DNA from: Selenobaculum gibii
GTDB lineage: Bacteria; Bacillota; Negativicutes; ICN-92133
Direction of reading: 5' to 3'
NCBI RefSeq assembly: GCF_030273445.1
Contig: NZ_CP120678.1
Span: forward strand, 1,837,501 to 1,901,500
Length of the DNA: 64,000 nucleotides
Positions 8,095 through 15,913 of the stretch are shown here, piece by piece. The notes beneath the pieces are model-generated. The model saw only the letters and a list, made by a program, of their open reading frames with translations. It made no database searches and was not told the origin of the DNA. Numbering within the stretch: the first letter of the stretch is position 1; every line of letters begins with the position of its first letter. A program made the translations under genes and the position numbers.

Positions 8095-9246
8095 TTATTC
8101 TGCGGAATCCCCACCGCCAGCCATTTTTTTCGTTTTTACGTCTACATAATCTACGCCCGTATGATATTTACTATTAGGATTTATCATTGGTTCATGCAAT
8201 TTAATTCCACGTTTTTCTAATACACTGCGTAAAACCCAAGGCTTATCTGAAATCATACCATCCACACCCATATCAATCATCATATTGATATCAGTTACAC
8301 TGTTTACTGTCCAAGGAACTACCTTCATTCCAAGCTCGTGTGCCAAATCCACATCTTGCTTAGAAATTTCCGGATAATAAGGTGATACAATATCTACGCC
8401 AATTGCTTTTGCCGCTAAAATTGGATTGCCTTGATAATCATCAATATCCAATCCACCAAGCCAAGGCGATTTTCCTTTCTGATATGCTCTTAGTGATACT
8501 GCATCGGGACCCCAAGAAGGCTGCTCCTGCCACAAAGCCACCAAGGAAATATTCGGATTCAATTTTTTCATTTCGATTAAAGTTCTCCAGTCAAACGACT
8601 GTAATAAAACGCGATCTTCCATACCATATTTTTTAACAACATCATTAAATGCCTTTACAAAACGAACAGGATCTACACTATTTTTATAAGCATCCCCAGA
8701 TAATGGGTCAGGATAAGATTTTGTTTCTGCATTGACAATAACTTTTTTGTCTCCATATTCCTGAATTAATTCAAACAATTCATCTAACGTCGGTATCTGT
8801 GCACCTGGTACTGTTATCTGAGTCTTCCCATGCCCTTCATAGTACTCTCCACAATTAGGATCCATAACGCCCACATCAAATTTTCTAATTTCATCTAATG
8901 TCATTAATCGAATATCGTATTTTCCATCTTCCACATAATTTCCATTTTTATCTCTTGTGATCTTGTGATTTAAAATTGGATTATGACTCATCACAATACG
9001 ATTATCTTTTGTCAATTGCATATCACATTCAATTGATGTAGCTCCCATTTCCATTGCATATGCATAAGAGTATAACGTATTCTCTGGACGCGCATCACGT
9101 CCACCACGATGTGGCTCAAAATCAAATACATCAAAACTTGCTTTTGCATAAGCTTGCTGTTGACTGACAAAACTTCCACCTAACCCAATCACGGCAGCTG
9201 TTAGACCTGCAATCACCATACGTCTCATTACCTTGCTTCTCTGCAT
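8095..9246 (-). CDS. Exported glycerophosphodiester phosphodiesterase
   Basis: Hydrolyses glycerophosphodiesters to sn-glycerol-3-phosphate and an alcohol, a way to use deacylated phospholipid or teichoic material. The 383-residue protein has a basic, hydrophobic signal peptide ending near AYA (about residue 34). The GDPD core shows HRGGRDARPENT (His/Arg/Glu), IECDMQLTKD (metal Glu and Asp), SHNP (catalytic His), NAETK and a C-terminal WTVN. It resembles periplasmic GlpQ-like enzymes. No glycerol-phosphate transporter is adjacent. ATG at 9246 follows GGGGATG. Confidence 0.93.
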   Translation of the reverse strand: MQRSKVMRRMVIAGLTAAVIGLGGSFVSQQQAYAKASFDVFDFEPHRGGRDARPENTLYSYAYAMEMGATSIECDMQLTKDNRIVMSHNPILNHKITRDKNGNYVEDGKYDIRLMTLDEIRKFDVGVMDPNCGEYYEGHGKTQITVPGAQIPTLDELFELIQEYGDKKVIVNAETKSYPDPLSGDAYKNSVDPVRFVKAFNDVVKKYGMEDRVLLQSFDWRTLIEMKKLNPNISLVALWQEQPSWGPDAVSLRAYQKGKSPWLGGLDIDDYQGNPILAAKAIGVDIVSPYYPEISKQDVDLAHELGMKVVPWTVNSVTDINMMIDMGVDGMISDKPWVLRSVLEKRGIKLHEPMINPNSKYHTGVDYVDVKTKKMAGGGDSAE

Positions 9247-9396
9247 CTCTTATCATCCCCTATATAATTATAAATAAAATTTTCCATTTATATTATATCT
9301 TTAATTTTTTAAAGATACAGTCAGATAAATTCTGATTTTTATTACAGAATATTTTAGGAGTAACTCAATTTAATTATATTATAAGGATAAATTTAT

Positions 9397-9427
9397 GGCT
9401 GTCTTAAATTTTTATCTTAAGACAGCC
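9397..9427 (-). terminator. Stem-loop after speE
   Basis: Perfect stem GGCTGTCTTA/TAAGACAGCC (9397-9406 with 9418-9427) directly past the speE stop. The better T-run (GTTTTT) is on the plus strand, so direction is uncertain. Confidence 0.5.
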
Positions 9428-9437
9428 GTTTTTATCC

Positions 9438-10271
9438 TTATTTAATTAACTCTTGTACAAATTGAGGCAATGCGAAACATGCTTTTTGTATTGCTGCTGT
9501 GTGATAACGGGTTTCTAATTTTTGACGATTCGTTAAATCTGTATCCATTGGTTTATGCTTTTTAGAACCAATAGTAAAACAATGCATTCCACCTGGATAA
9601 ATAGGAATATATGCTAAATACATATCATGAATCGGGAAAATGCCTTTTACATCTTTCGTAATTTTTTTAATTAATTCTTGATGATAAAAAGGCGATTCTG
9701 TCTGCTGGACAAATAAACCATCCTCTTTGAGTGCTTTATGTACATTCTTATAAAATTCTTTTGTGAATAGCCCTTCCCCTGGGCCAATTGGATCAGAACA
9801 GTCTACAATAATTACATCATACGCATTTTCTGCAGCCGCCATATGAGCAATTCCATCACCAATTTTCAACTCTAGCTTAGGATGGTTTTCACGCATTGCC
9901 ACGCTGATTTCCGGCAAATACTTCTTAGCAGCTTCAACTACCATACCGTCAATTTCCACCATTTCAACTTTTTCTACACTATCGTGGCGTACAACTTCAC
10001 GTACAGCTCCGCCATCACCACCGCCAATGACCAAAACGCGTTTAGGATTAGGATGCATGTAAAGCGGAACATGCGCAATCATCTCATGATAAACAAATTC
10101 TTCTGCAATACTCGTTTGAAAAACTCCATCTAAAACAAGCATTCTGCCAAATTGATATGAATCTACTACTGCAACATCCTGAAACTCAGATTTTCCAGTA
10201 AAAAGGGTTTCTTTTACCCTTGTTGTTAAACCAAGATATTCAGTTTGATTTTCTGTGCACCATAACTGCAT
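9438..10271 (-). CDS. speE: Spermidine synthase (polyamine aminopropyltransferase)
   Basis: Transfers the aminopropyl group from decarboxylated SAM to putrescine. The 277-residue protein shows the family's VIGGGDGGAVREV SAM-binding loop, MVEIDGMVVEAAKKYL, the catalytic DCSDPIGP and a PIYPGGMHCFTIGSK tail segment. The ATG at 10271 is chosen because TTGGAGG sits 8 bases upstream; an in-frame TTG 15 bases earlier falls inside that ribosome site. No SAM decarboxylase gene is in the window, so the aminopropyl donor pathway must be encoded elsewhere. Confidence 0.95.
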   Translation of the reverse strand: MQLWCTENQTEYLGLTTRVKETLFTGKSEFQDVAVVDSYQFGRMLVLDGVFQTSIAEEFVYHEMIAHVPLYMHPNPKRVLVIGGGDGGAVREVVRHDSVEKVEMVEIDGMVVEAAKKYLPEISVAMRENHPKLELKIGDGIAHMAAAENAYDVIIVDCSDPIGPGEGLFTKEFYKNVHKALKEDGLFVQQTESPFYHQELIKKITKDVKGIFPIHDMYLAYIPIYPGGMHCFTIGSKKHKPMDTDLTNRQKLETRYHTAAIQKACFALPQFVQELIK

Positions 10272-10411
10272 AACGATTACCTCCAATAGACAAAAATTCT
10301 CTGATAATAGAATTACTTTATCTTAAAAAAACAAATTAGTCAAATCTAGTTTCTTTAAGAATAATAAATGAGAATAAATCCATACCATTAAAAAGTTAAT
10401 AATAACAAAAA

Positions 10412-10438
10412 GCTCCATGATATAAAATACCATGGAGC
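10412..10438 (-). terminator. Terminator after tRNA-Arg(CCG)
   Basis: Stem GCTCCATG/CATGGAGC (10412-10419 with 10431-10438) followed on the minus strand by CTTTTTG. Confidence 0.75.
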
Positions 10439-10452
10439 CAATAAAAATCAAC

Positions 10453-10527
10453 TGGTGCGCCTGGTAGGAATCGAACCTACGCACCTGCCTCCGGAGGGCA
10501 GCGCTCTATCCACTGAGCTACAGGCGC
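10453..10527 (-). tRNA. tRNA-Arg(CCG)
   Basis: Acceptor GCGCCTG pairs with CAGGCGC, anticodon loop CTCCGGA gives CCG, CCA encoded. Own terminator downstream. Confidence 0.96.
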
Positions 10528-10584
10528 AAATCATAACGAATAATATTATACCATATATAAAGCAGTAAGTCGAGTAAAATTAAT

Positions 10585-10653
10585 TTACTTTACAAACCAA
10601 ATGCTTTCTGTAGTAGTTTTATCTTCTACTGAAACCAACCGCCCATTAGCCAT
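10585..10653 (-). pseudogene. Possible C-terminal gene remnant or micro-ORF
   Basis: Downstream of the FIST-GGDEF gene an open stretch of 22 codons with a protein-like composition (MANGRLVSVEDK..., ending in SIWFVK) runs to a TAA. The frame is open for about ten codons before the Met but begins after a stop, and no ribosome site precedes the ATG. It may be the tail of a decayed gene or a very small protein; I cannot assign a family. Confidence 0.25.
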
Positions 10654-10692
10654 CGGATAAAAATTTTTTAATAAGTTTTTATATTATCCCTA

Positions 10693-12882
10693 TCATACTC
10701 TATGCATTTTCTTTTTATTCAAGATTTTGTTTCTACTTTTATGTTGATACATTCTTGCATCTAAAATTTGCATAATTTCATCGAAAGTCAGTTCATTTCT
10801 ATAGGTATATTCTAAAACGCCAAAAGCAAAAGATCGTCGGTAACCATCTTTTGCTGTTTTATTTAAAGAATTCAAATTTTTATTAATGCGCTCTAATAAA
10901 GTTATAACTTTTTTCTCTCTAAGGTTAGAAAAAACAATAATAAATTCATCTCCACCGTATCTACAAATAATATCCTGTGGCTGAGCTTTTTCCTTTAAGA
11001 GACCAACAACTGTGCGTAAATATTCATCGCCTTCTTCATGCCCATAATAATCATTTGCAATTTTTAAATTATCTAAATCAATAAAAGCAAAGGTTAATAT
11101 CGCCTCTTGACTTATAGGGTTGTTTAATAATTGATGAATAATCTCGTAACCTGATCTTCTTGTATATACATCCGTCAACTCATCTTTTGTATATCTCGAC
11201 ATAGATTCTTCCATAATCTGCACTTTCTCTTCTAACCGCTTTCGTTGAGAAGATAATTTATCTAATGCCATTTGCATATAAGAAATCAGCGTTCCGATCT
11301 CGCCATAACTCACTTTTTTCCCTTCATCTGAAGCTTTACCGAACGTATCAAGAATTACTTTTCGATTATCTTGATACTGTTTTTCCAATACTTTATCATA
11401 ATTAAAATCCGTGATTAATGAAGAAAAAATCATATCAATATTCATTTGATTTTTATTCGGTTCGCCCTTTTCACCGTTTTTAGCTCGACGATATTCATTT
11501 AAAATTTCAAGGACTTTCTTTTCTAAATCATTAACAATCTGCATTTGCTTCAAGCGTCTTAATAGAAAGTACCCTTTAAATTCCGCGTAATAAATAGGGA
11601 AATAATCATAATATTTATCTTCATATGAAGCATTTTTATCCACTCTAAAAAAGAAAACCGACGTTAAAGTATCATTTAACGGAATCCCCATAAACTCACC
11701 AAAGCATGAAAATCCTCCAATTGTAATATCTTTAAAAAGATTCATTTTATGAAGTTCTTCACTATTGACTACTCGCCTAGTAATACAATCATTCAATATT
11801 CCGGCAAAAGGTTTTGGTTTGTTCTTCATAAAAGCATCCCAATCGCATTGTAATGTCTCTAAAAAAGATGCCCGATGAATAACTAAAAGTTTTTCTCCAA
11901 TGCCAATATCACAATAAAAATAAACTCTATTTTGTGTCTCGTCAATTTTTAAAATTGTTCGCGCAAAAATCTCTCCATTGACATCTATTGCAAAACTGTA
12001 ATTATAAATAATCTTTTCTAACTCTTCTACTGTTTTACAAGAAAATTTGAACTTTAGCGCATCAATAAAATCTACAAAGCGTCCCTGCTCATCCAAAACT
12101 TTTGAAACATATCTCAGTGAAGGATTTGCATCCGCAATAATAAAGGAATTCCCAGTGCGACAAAATCCCTGACTTTTAAACACACCAAATTTATATCCCG
12201 AGTTTATTTTTAGCAGGCAAACCATTAGATGATTTTCTATTACTCGTTCCCCATTATACAAGTACGCACTTCCCAAGGCTTCATCATTTCCCGATGATCC
12301 TCCAACGAAAATACAAGGAAACTTTTGACTATCGTATACAGCTTGCATAACAAACGTTTCACATTTTGCCATTCCATCTATATAGGCAAGTGCAACCGTA
12401 TCTTGCGCATTAATTGCCATACTAACATTCTGATTTTTTAACTTTTCTACAATAATGTCAGTTCTTTCTTTAGGCGTCATTATGCTCTCATTTTTTAATA
12501 AGTCATCATTCGGTAAATCTATAGTGAAAATTTGGCAATCGTTAATCATTCTATTTGAAAATGCCTGCAAAACTATTTTCTTTCTGCCAATTTGATTTGG
12601 CGGATAAATAGAATTTTTCCCTTCAAAATGGCAGAGTTCTCCCGCTGTAGAAATCATCATAAATTTTGTATTAACTGGTAAACATGCCTTTATAAACGCC
12701 CCTACTTTTGACATGTTACAAGCAGAGGATATAAATGCAATAAGCAATGCTACACCATCTGCTAAATTACATACATTAGCAACAGATTTTTGATTCAACT
12801 CAGACTGGTCAAGATATTCTACTCTTACATCATCTAAAGTTTGTCTTTCTAAACTTGTCTCATCAAATTGATTTTTCAGCAT
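10693..12882 (-). CDS. FIST-domain sensor diguanylate cyclase
   Basis: A 729-residue protein without membrane helices. The N-terminal half is a FIST_N plus FIST_C sensory module (about residues 30-420; note STAGELCH, FVGGSSGNDEALG and TIGGFSCFGEFMG), thought to bind small ligands such as amino acids. A coiled-coil linker (about 430-560, ending KLSSQRKRLEEKVQIMEES) leads to a GGDEF domain (about 565-715). The catalytic signature RYGGDEF is intact, so it should make c-di-GMP. The residues where an inhibitory I-site RxxD would lie read QPQD, so product feedback is probably absent. Single gene with AT-rich flanks. Confidence 0.88.
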   Translation of the reverse strand: MLKNQFDETSLERQTLDDVRVEYLDQSELNQKSVANVCNLADGVALLIAFISSACNMSKVGAFIKACLPVNTKFMMISTAGELCHFEGKNSIYPPNQIGRKKIVLQAFSNRMINDCQIFTIDLPNDDLLKNESIMTPKERTDIIVEKLKNQNVSMAINAQDTVALAYIDGMAKCETFVMQAVYDSQKFPCIFVGGSSGNDEALGSAYLYNGERVIENHLMVCLLKINSGYKFGVFKSQGFCRTGNSFIIADANPSLRYVSKVLDEQGRFVDFIDALKFKFSCKTVEELEKIIYNYSFAIDVNGEIFARTILKIDETQNRVYFYCDIGIGEKLLVIHRASFLETLQCDWDAFMKNKPKPFAGILNDCITRRVVNSEELHKMNLFKDITIGGFSCFGEFMGIPLNDTLTSVFFFRVDKNASYEDKYYDYFPIYYAEFKGYFLLRRLKQMQIVNDLEKKVLEILNEYRRAKNGEKGEPNKNQMNIDMIFSSLITDFNYDKVLEKQYQDNRKVILDTFGKASDEGKKVSYGEIGTLISYMQMALDKLSSQRKRLEEKVQIMEESMSRYTKDELTDVYTRRSGYEIIHQLLNNPISQEAILTFAFIDLDNLKIANDYYGHEEGDEYLRTVVGLLKEKAQPQDIICRYGGDEFIIVFSNLREKKVITLLERINKNLNSLNKTAKDGYRRSFAFGVLEYTYRNELTFDEIMQILDARMYQHKSRNKILNKKKMHRV

Positions 12883-13087
12883 AGAACTCTACTCTCTTTC
12901 GTATCTCAGCCTTTTGTCCTACTACCATTTTATTTTCTATTTTACTATAAAATCTTACAAAAATCAGCATATTTTCATTTAAAGTAAATATTTTTTACAT
13001 ATTATAAAAAAATTAGATAAATTATTTCTTTATTTTAGTTTTTCTTCAATTATTTCTACTATAAATCTCAATACATTTTCTAGGCAA

Positions 13088-13114
13088 ATAAAAAAGCTCG
13101 GAATACTCCGAGCT
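13088..13114 (-). terminator. Terminator of tRNA-Leu
   Basis: Stem AGCTCGGA/TCCGAGCT (13095-13102 with 13107-13114) followed on the minus strand by a run of T. The rest of 12883-13087 is AT-rich and holds the promoter region of the FIST-GGDEF gene. Confidence 0.8.
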
Positions 13115-13156
13115 AGAATTGATTATTATTTAAAGCTAATTATTTAATTTAATAAA

Positions 13157-13240
13157 TGGTGCGGGAGAAGGGACTTGAACCCCCACGCCAAAGGCGCCAG
13201 ATCCTAAGTCTGGTGCGTCTGCCAATTCCGCCACTCCCGC
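13157..13240 (-). tRNA. tRNA-Leu(TAG)
   Basis: Type II cloverleaf with long variable arm; acceptor GCGGGAG pairs with CTCCCGC, anticodon TAG, CCA encoded. Confidence 0.96.
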
Positions 13241-13262
13241 ATCAGTTAGCTTTTATATATTA

Positions 13263-13529
13263 TCATTGATTAATCCTCTTGTCAATATTTTTATTATTTT
13301 TTAATAAATTTTCAATCAATACATCCATTTTTTCCTCTAAACCATCAATTCGAGATTTTATATCATTTATTTCATTCTGTAGCATAACTCCCTCTCGAGC
13401 TACTTTTTCTTCTGCTTCTTTATCCACTCTTCTTTGGTCATAATATACCATAACAGCTATAATCGCACTGAGTAAATCTACATAGACAAAAATTTCCTCC
13501 AAATCATTTAACGATTCTTCATCGAACAC
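13263..13529 (-). CDS. Small membrane-anchored coiled-coil protein
   Basis: About 88 residues if GTG at 13529 (behind GGGGTGA) is the start; a TTG at 13553 would give 96. An acidic N-terminus is followed by one hydrophobic helix (VDLLSAIIAVMVYY) and a long heptad-like charged helix (residues 35-80). No known family recognised. It lies 43 bp downstream of znuB and may be the last gene of the zinc cluster, but its composition gives no metal-binding clue. The length and helix pattern support a real gene, with moderate certainty. Confidence 0.55.
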   Translation of the reverse strand: MFDEESLNDLEEIFVYVDLLSAIIAVMVYYDQRRVDKEAEEKVAREGVMLQNEINDIKSRIDGLEEKMDVLIENLLKNNKNIDKRINQ

Positions 13530-13572
13530 AACGTCACCCCATATAAAAGCCAATCTTCATCTAAGATTTTTA

Positions 13573-14415
13573 TCATTTCACAGCGTAAGGTTTCATCACT
13601 AAAGTAACAAAAAATAGTATTGAAGAAATTAAGACAATGGTTGCCCCTGTAGCTGTATTAAAATAATATGAAGCAACAAGTCCAAAGATACCTGATAGCA
13701 AAGCAAATGTAATAGATATGCAGTGGTAACTCTGAACGCTATTCGTAATATTTCTAGCAGCCGCTGCAGGCAGGACAAGCATCGAATTAATAATCAATAA
13801 GCCTACCCATTGAATGCTAATTGCAACGACTATTGCTAACATAGCCGCAAAAATCATTTCAATAGCCATAGTATGAATACCTCTGCTTGATGCAAGCGAT
13901 GTATTAATACTGATTAAAAGCAATTTATTAAATATAATCATCCAAACAATGAGTACTGCAATAAAAACGAAAAAAAGGACAACTAAGTCACTATCTGAAA
14001 TACTCAATAAATCTCCAATCAAATAGGAAGAAAATTTATTAAAACTTCCTCCATATGACATAAGCATAAGCCCAATAGCAATCGCTGTTGAAGAAAAAAC
14101 ACCAATAATCGTATCCGTCGATGCACTGCTCTTTCCCTTAATATAAGTAATAATCCCTGCAAAAAGAACGGAGAAAAGAACAATTGATAAAAGTGGCTCT
14201 ATACTTCCAAGGAGTGCACCTATCGCAACGCCAGTAAATGCACCATGCCCTAATGAGTCAGAAAAAAAAGCCATCCGATTGCTGACAACCATCGTTCCTA
14301 ATAAGCCAAATAGGGGAGTAATCAAAATTATTGCTAGAAAAGCATTTTTCATAAAAGTATAAGACAGCCATTCAAAAGGCAAAGCCATATCGATAACTTG
14401 ATAAATGAACTCCAT
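13573..14415 (-). CDS. znuB: Zinc/manganese-type ABC transporter permease
   Basis: Integral membrane subunit of a metal ABC importer (ABC-3 family: ZnuB, TroC). The 280 residues hold about eight helices; typical segments are MVVSNRMAFFSDSLGHGAFTG early and WVGLLIINSMLVLPAAAARN late. ATG at 14415 has GGGGGG upstream and begins 1 base past the ATPase stop, so the genes are translationally coupled; an upstream in-frame start would overlap that gene. The zur gene in the same operon points to zinc. No binding protein (ZnuA) is in the window. Confidence 0.92.
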   Translation of the reverse strand: MEFIYQVIDMALPFEWLSYTFMKNAFLAIILITPLFGLLGTMVVSNRMAFFSDSLGHGAFTGVAIGALLGSIEPLLSIVLFSVLFAGIITYIKGKSSASTDTIIGVFSSTAIAIGLMLMSYGGSFNKFSSYLIGDLLSISDSDLVVLFFVFIAVLIVWMIIFNKLLLISINTSLASSRGIHTMAIEMIFAAMLAIVVAISIQWVGLLIINSMLVLPAAAARNITNSVQSYHCISITFALLSGIFGLVASYYFNTATGATIVLISSILFFVTLVMKPYAVK

Positions 14416-14416
14416 T

Positions 14417-15205
14417 TTATTCCCCCCGTTCTCCATGATTTACTAACATCCCAAAAATCTTATGTGTCCGTGCATCCCTAAATACCTCTTTAGGTACTCC
14501 ATTGCAAACTACTGTCTTATCTAATAACACGACTCTATCTGCATGTTTTGCTACTAAATTAAAATCATGAGAAATTAAAATAATTGCTAAATCATGACTT
14601 TTTCTCAACTCCGAAACAATTTCATAAAATATTTCTAATCCATTTTGGTCTACACCCGATACAGGCTCATCTAATAAGAGTAAGTCAGGCAGTGGGTTAA
14701 GTGCCAAAGCTAATAACACCCGTTGCAATTCTCCTCCAGAAAGTGCGCCTAATCGCCTATCTATTAAATGTTCTGCTTTTACCTTTTTCAATGTATGTAA
14801 TACACTTTCCCGTTCTTTCGCTTTACTTTGAAACCAAGCTGGTCGATTGCTTAATGACACTCTAAACAAGTCCAATACACTCGTAGGGGTACTTAAATCG
14901 AAATTCAAATATTGTGGAACATAGCCAATCACTGGATTTCCGGTATGTTTTCCTTTAGCATCAAAATAATAGAGATTCCCTTGATGATCAATCTCACCTA
15001 AAATAGCTTTTAGTAAAGTACTTTTACCTGCACCATTCGGTCCAATTAAAGCGGTTAACTCCCCGCAATGAATATGAATATTCACATCATGAAAAACATC
15101 ATTTTTCCCAAACGTAACAGAAAAACCATCTATTTTCGTACAGCATAATTTATTGCACTTATCGTCCGCTTTTCCTGTATGATGATGAAAAAACTTTCTT
15201 AACAC
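14417..15205 (-). CDS. znuC: Zinc ABC transporter ATPase with His/Cys-rich N-terminus
   Basis: ATPase of a metal importer. Walker A GPNGAGKST, signature LSGGELQRV, Walker B LLLLDEP and switch His in LISHD are complete. The start chosen is GTG at 15205, seven bases after AGGAGG, giving 262 residues; longer forms would run into zur. Residues 5-25 are unusual: FFHHHTGKADDKCNKLCC has three His and three Cys before the ABC domain, a plausible zinc-sensing or zinc-buffering patch (inference). Lies 16 bp after zur and is coupled to znuB. Confidence 0.92.
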   Translation of the reverse strand: MLRKFFHHHTGKADDKCNKLCCTKIDGFSVTFGKNDVFHDVNIHIHCGELTALIGPNGAGKSTLLKAILGEIDHQGNLYYFDAKGKHTGNPVIGYVPQYLNFDLSTPTSVLDLFRVSLSNRPAWFQSKAKERESVLHTLKKVKAEHLIDRRLGALSGGELQRVLLALALNPLPDLLLLDEPVSGVDQNGLEIFYEIVSELRKSHDLAIILISHDFNLVAKHADRVVLLDKTVVCNGVPKEVFRDARTHKIFGMLVNHGERGE

Positions 15206-15221
15206 CTTAAATCCTCCTAAA

Positions 15222-15647
15222 TTACTCTTTAAACTCTTTACAATTTTTACAGTAACCATACACTTCAAAGATATGCCTTTTTACTGCAAATCCTTTTTTC
15301 TCCGCTTCTTCAAAATATCTATCATTGACAGGGCAATTTTCCATGCATTCCATCTCACCACATTTTAAACAAACCAAATGATGATGATGACCTGAGATCA
15401 TCAATTCAAAAACATTTCCCTCTCTATTATTTGTATGAATCTCATGTACCAACCCTAACTGAACAAATATATCCAAATTGCGATATACTGTGTCTAGGCT
15501 AACATCTGGATTAGATTGCTTTACAAAGTCTAGAATCTGCTGCACAGTTAGAAATTTATCACATTTTAATAATGCTAAAATAACCGCACGCCTTTGTGGT
15601 GTAATTTTATAACCATTTTCTCTAAGTACCTTTATTATTTTTTCCAT
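15222..15647 (-). CDS. zur: Fur-family regulator, probably Zur
   Basis: A 141-residue Fur-fold repressor. The winged helix (about residues 1-80) contains TPQRRAVILALL and SLDTVYRNLDIF. The metal region has GHHHHLVCLKCGEMECMENCP and a C-terminal CKNC pair, giving two CxxC structural zinc pairs. It is first in an operon with znuC and znuB, so zinc-responsive repression of uptake is the most likely role; a PerR or Fur function is less likely from context. A Zur-box-like operator lies directly upstream. Confidence 0.9.
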   Translation of the reverse strand: MEKIIKVLRENGYKITPQRRAVILALLKCDKFLTVQQILDFVKQSNPDVSLDTVYRNLDIFVQLGLVHEIHTNNREGNVFELMISGHHHHLVCLKCGEMECMENCPVNDRYFEEAEKKGFAVKRHIFEVYGYCKNCKEFKE

Positions 15648-15660
15648 TTCATCAACTTCC

Positions 15661-15682
15661 TAAATAGTAAAATTCTTATTTA
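15661..15682 (-). promoter_or_regulatory. Zur-box-like operator before zur-znuCB
   Basis: A 22-bp imperfect palindrome with outer arms TAAATA/TATTTA. The half-site TAAATAGTAA differs at one position from the half-site TAAATCGTAA of the known Bacillus Zur box. It lies between the probable promoter and the zur ribosome site, fitting autoregulation. Confidence 0.55.
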
Positions 15683-15713
15683 GTTTATCACAAATTTATT
15701 TTATTGCAAACAA

Positions 15714-15750
15714 AATTCCGGTAGTAATATTATTTACTACCGGAATTTTT
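15714..15750. terminator. Hairpin overlapping the end of the Spo0E-like gene
   Basis: Perfect 14-bp stem AATTCCGGTAGTAA/TTACTACCGGAATT (15714-15727 with 15734-15747), with a T-run on the plus strand and a weaker one on the minus strand. The stop of the small minus-strand gene lies inside it. Confidence 0.65.
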
Positions 15751-15900
15751 CTGTATAATTCGGTTTAAATCTCGAATCTGATGCAATAAATGTTCATATT
15801 CCAAATCGTTGCTGACGTGAATAATCTGCTTGCGCAACATTTCTACTTGATTCTTTAATTTAGATATTGTTACTTCATTTAAGCCTTTCTTCTCTGTCAT
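15730..15900 (-). CDS. Spo0E-like micro-protein (possible aspartyl-phosphate phosphatase)
   Basis: A 56-residue protein beginning MTEKKGLNEVTI at the ATG at 15900, with GGGG seven bases upstream. It is a two-helix sequence: ISKLKNQVEMLRKQIIHVS, then a short turn, then HLLHQIRDLNRIIQ. This resembles the Spo0E family (two helices with an SQELD-type motif), which dephosphorylates Spo0A~P and lowers sporulation or c-di-GMP control. Here the second-helix motif is IRDLN, so the catalytic assignment is uncertain. It follows the NlpC/P60 gene by 13 bp. Confidence 0.6.
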   Translation of the reverse strand: MTEKKGLNEVTISKLKNQVEMLRKQIIHVSNDLEYEHLLHQIRDLNRIIQKNSGSK

Positions 15901-15913
15901 TTGAAAACCCCAT

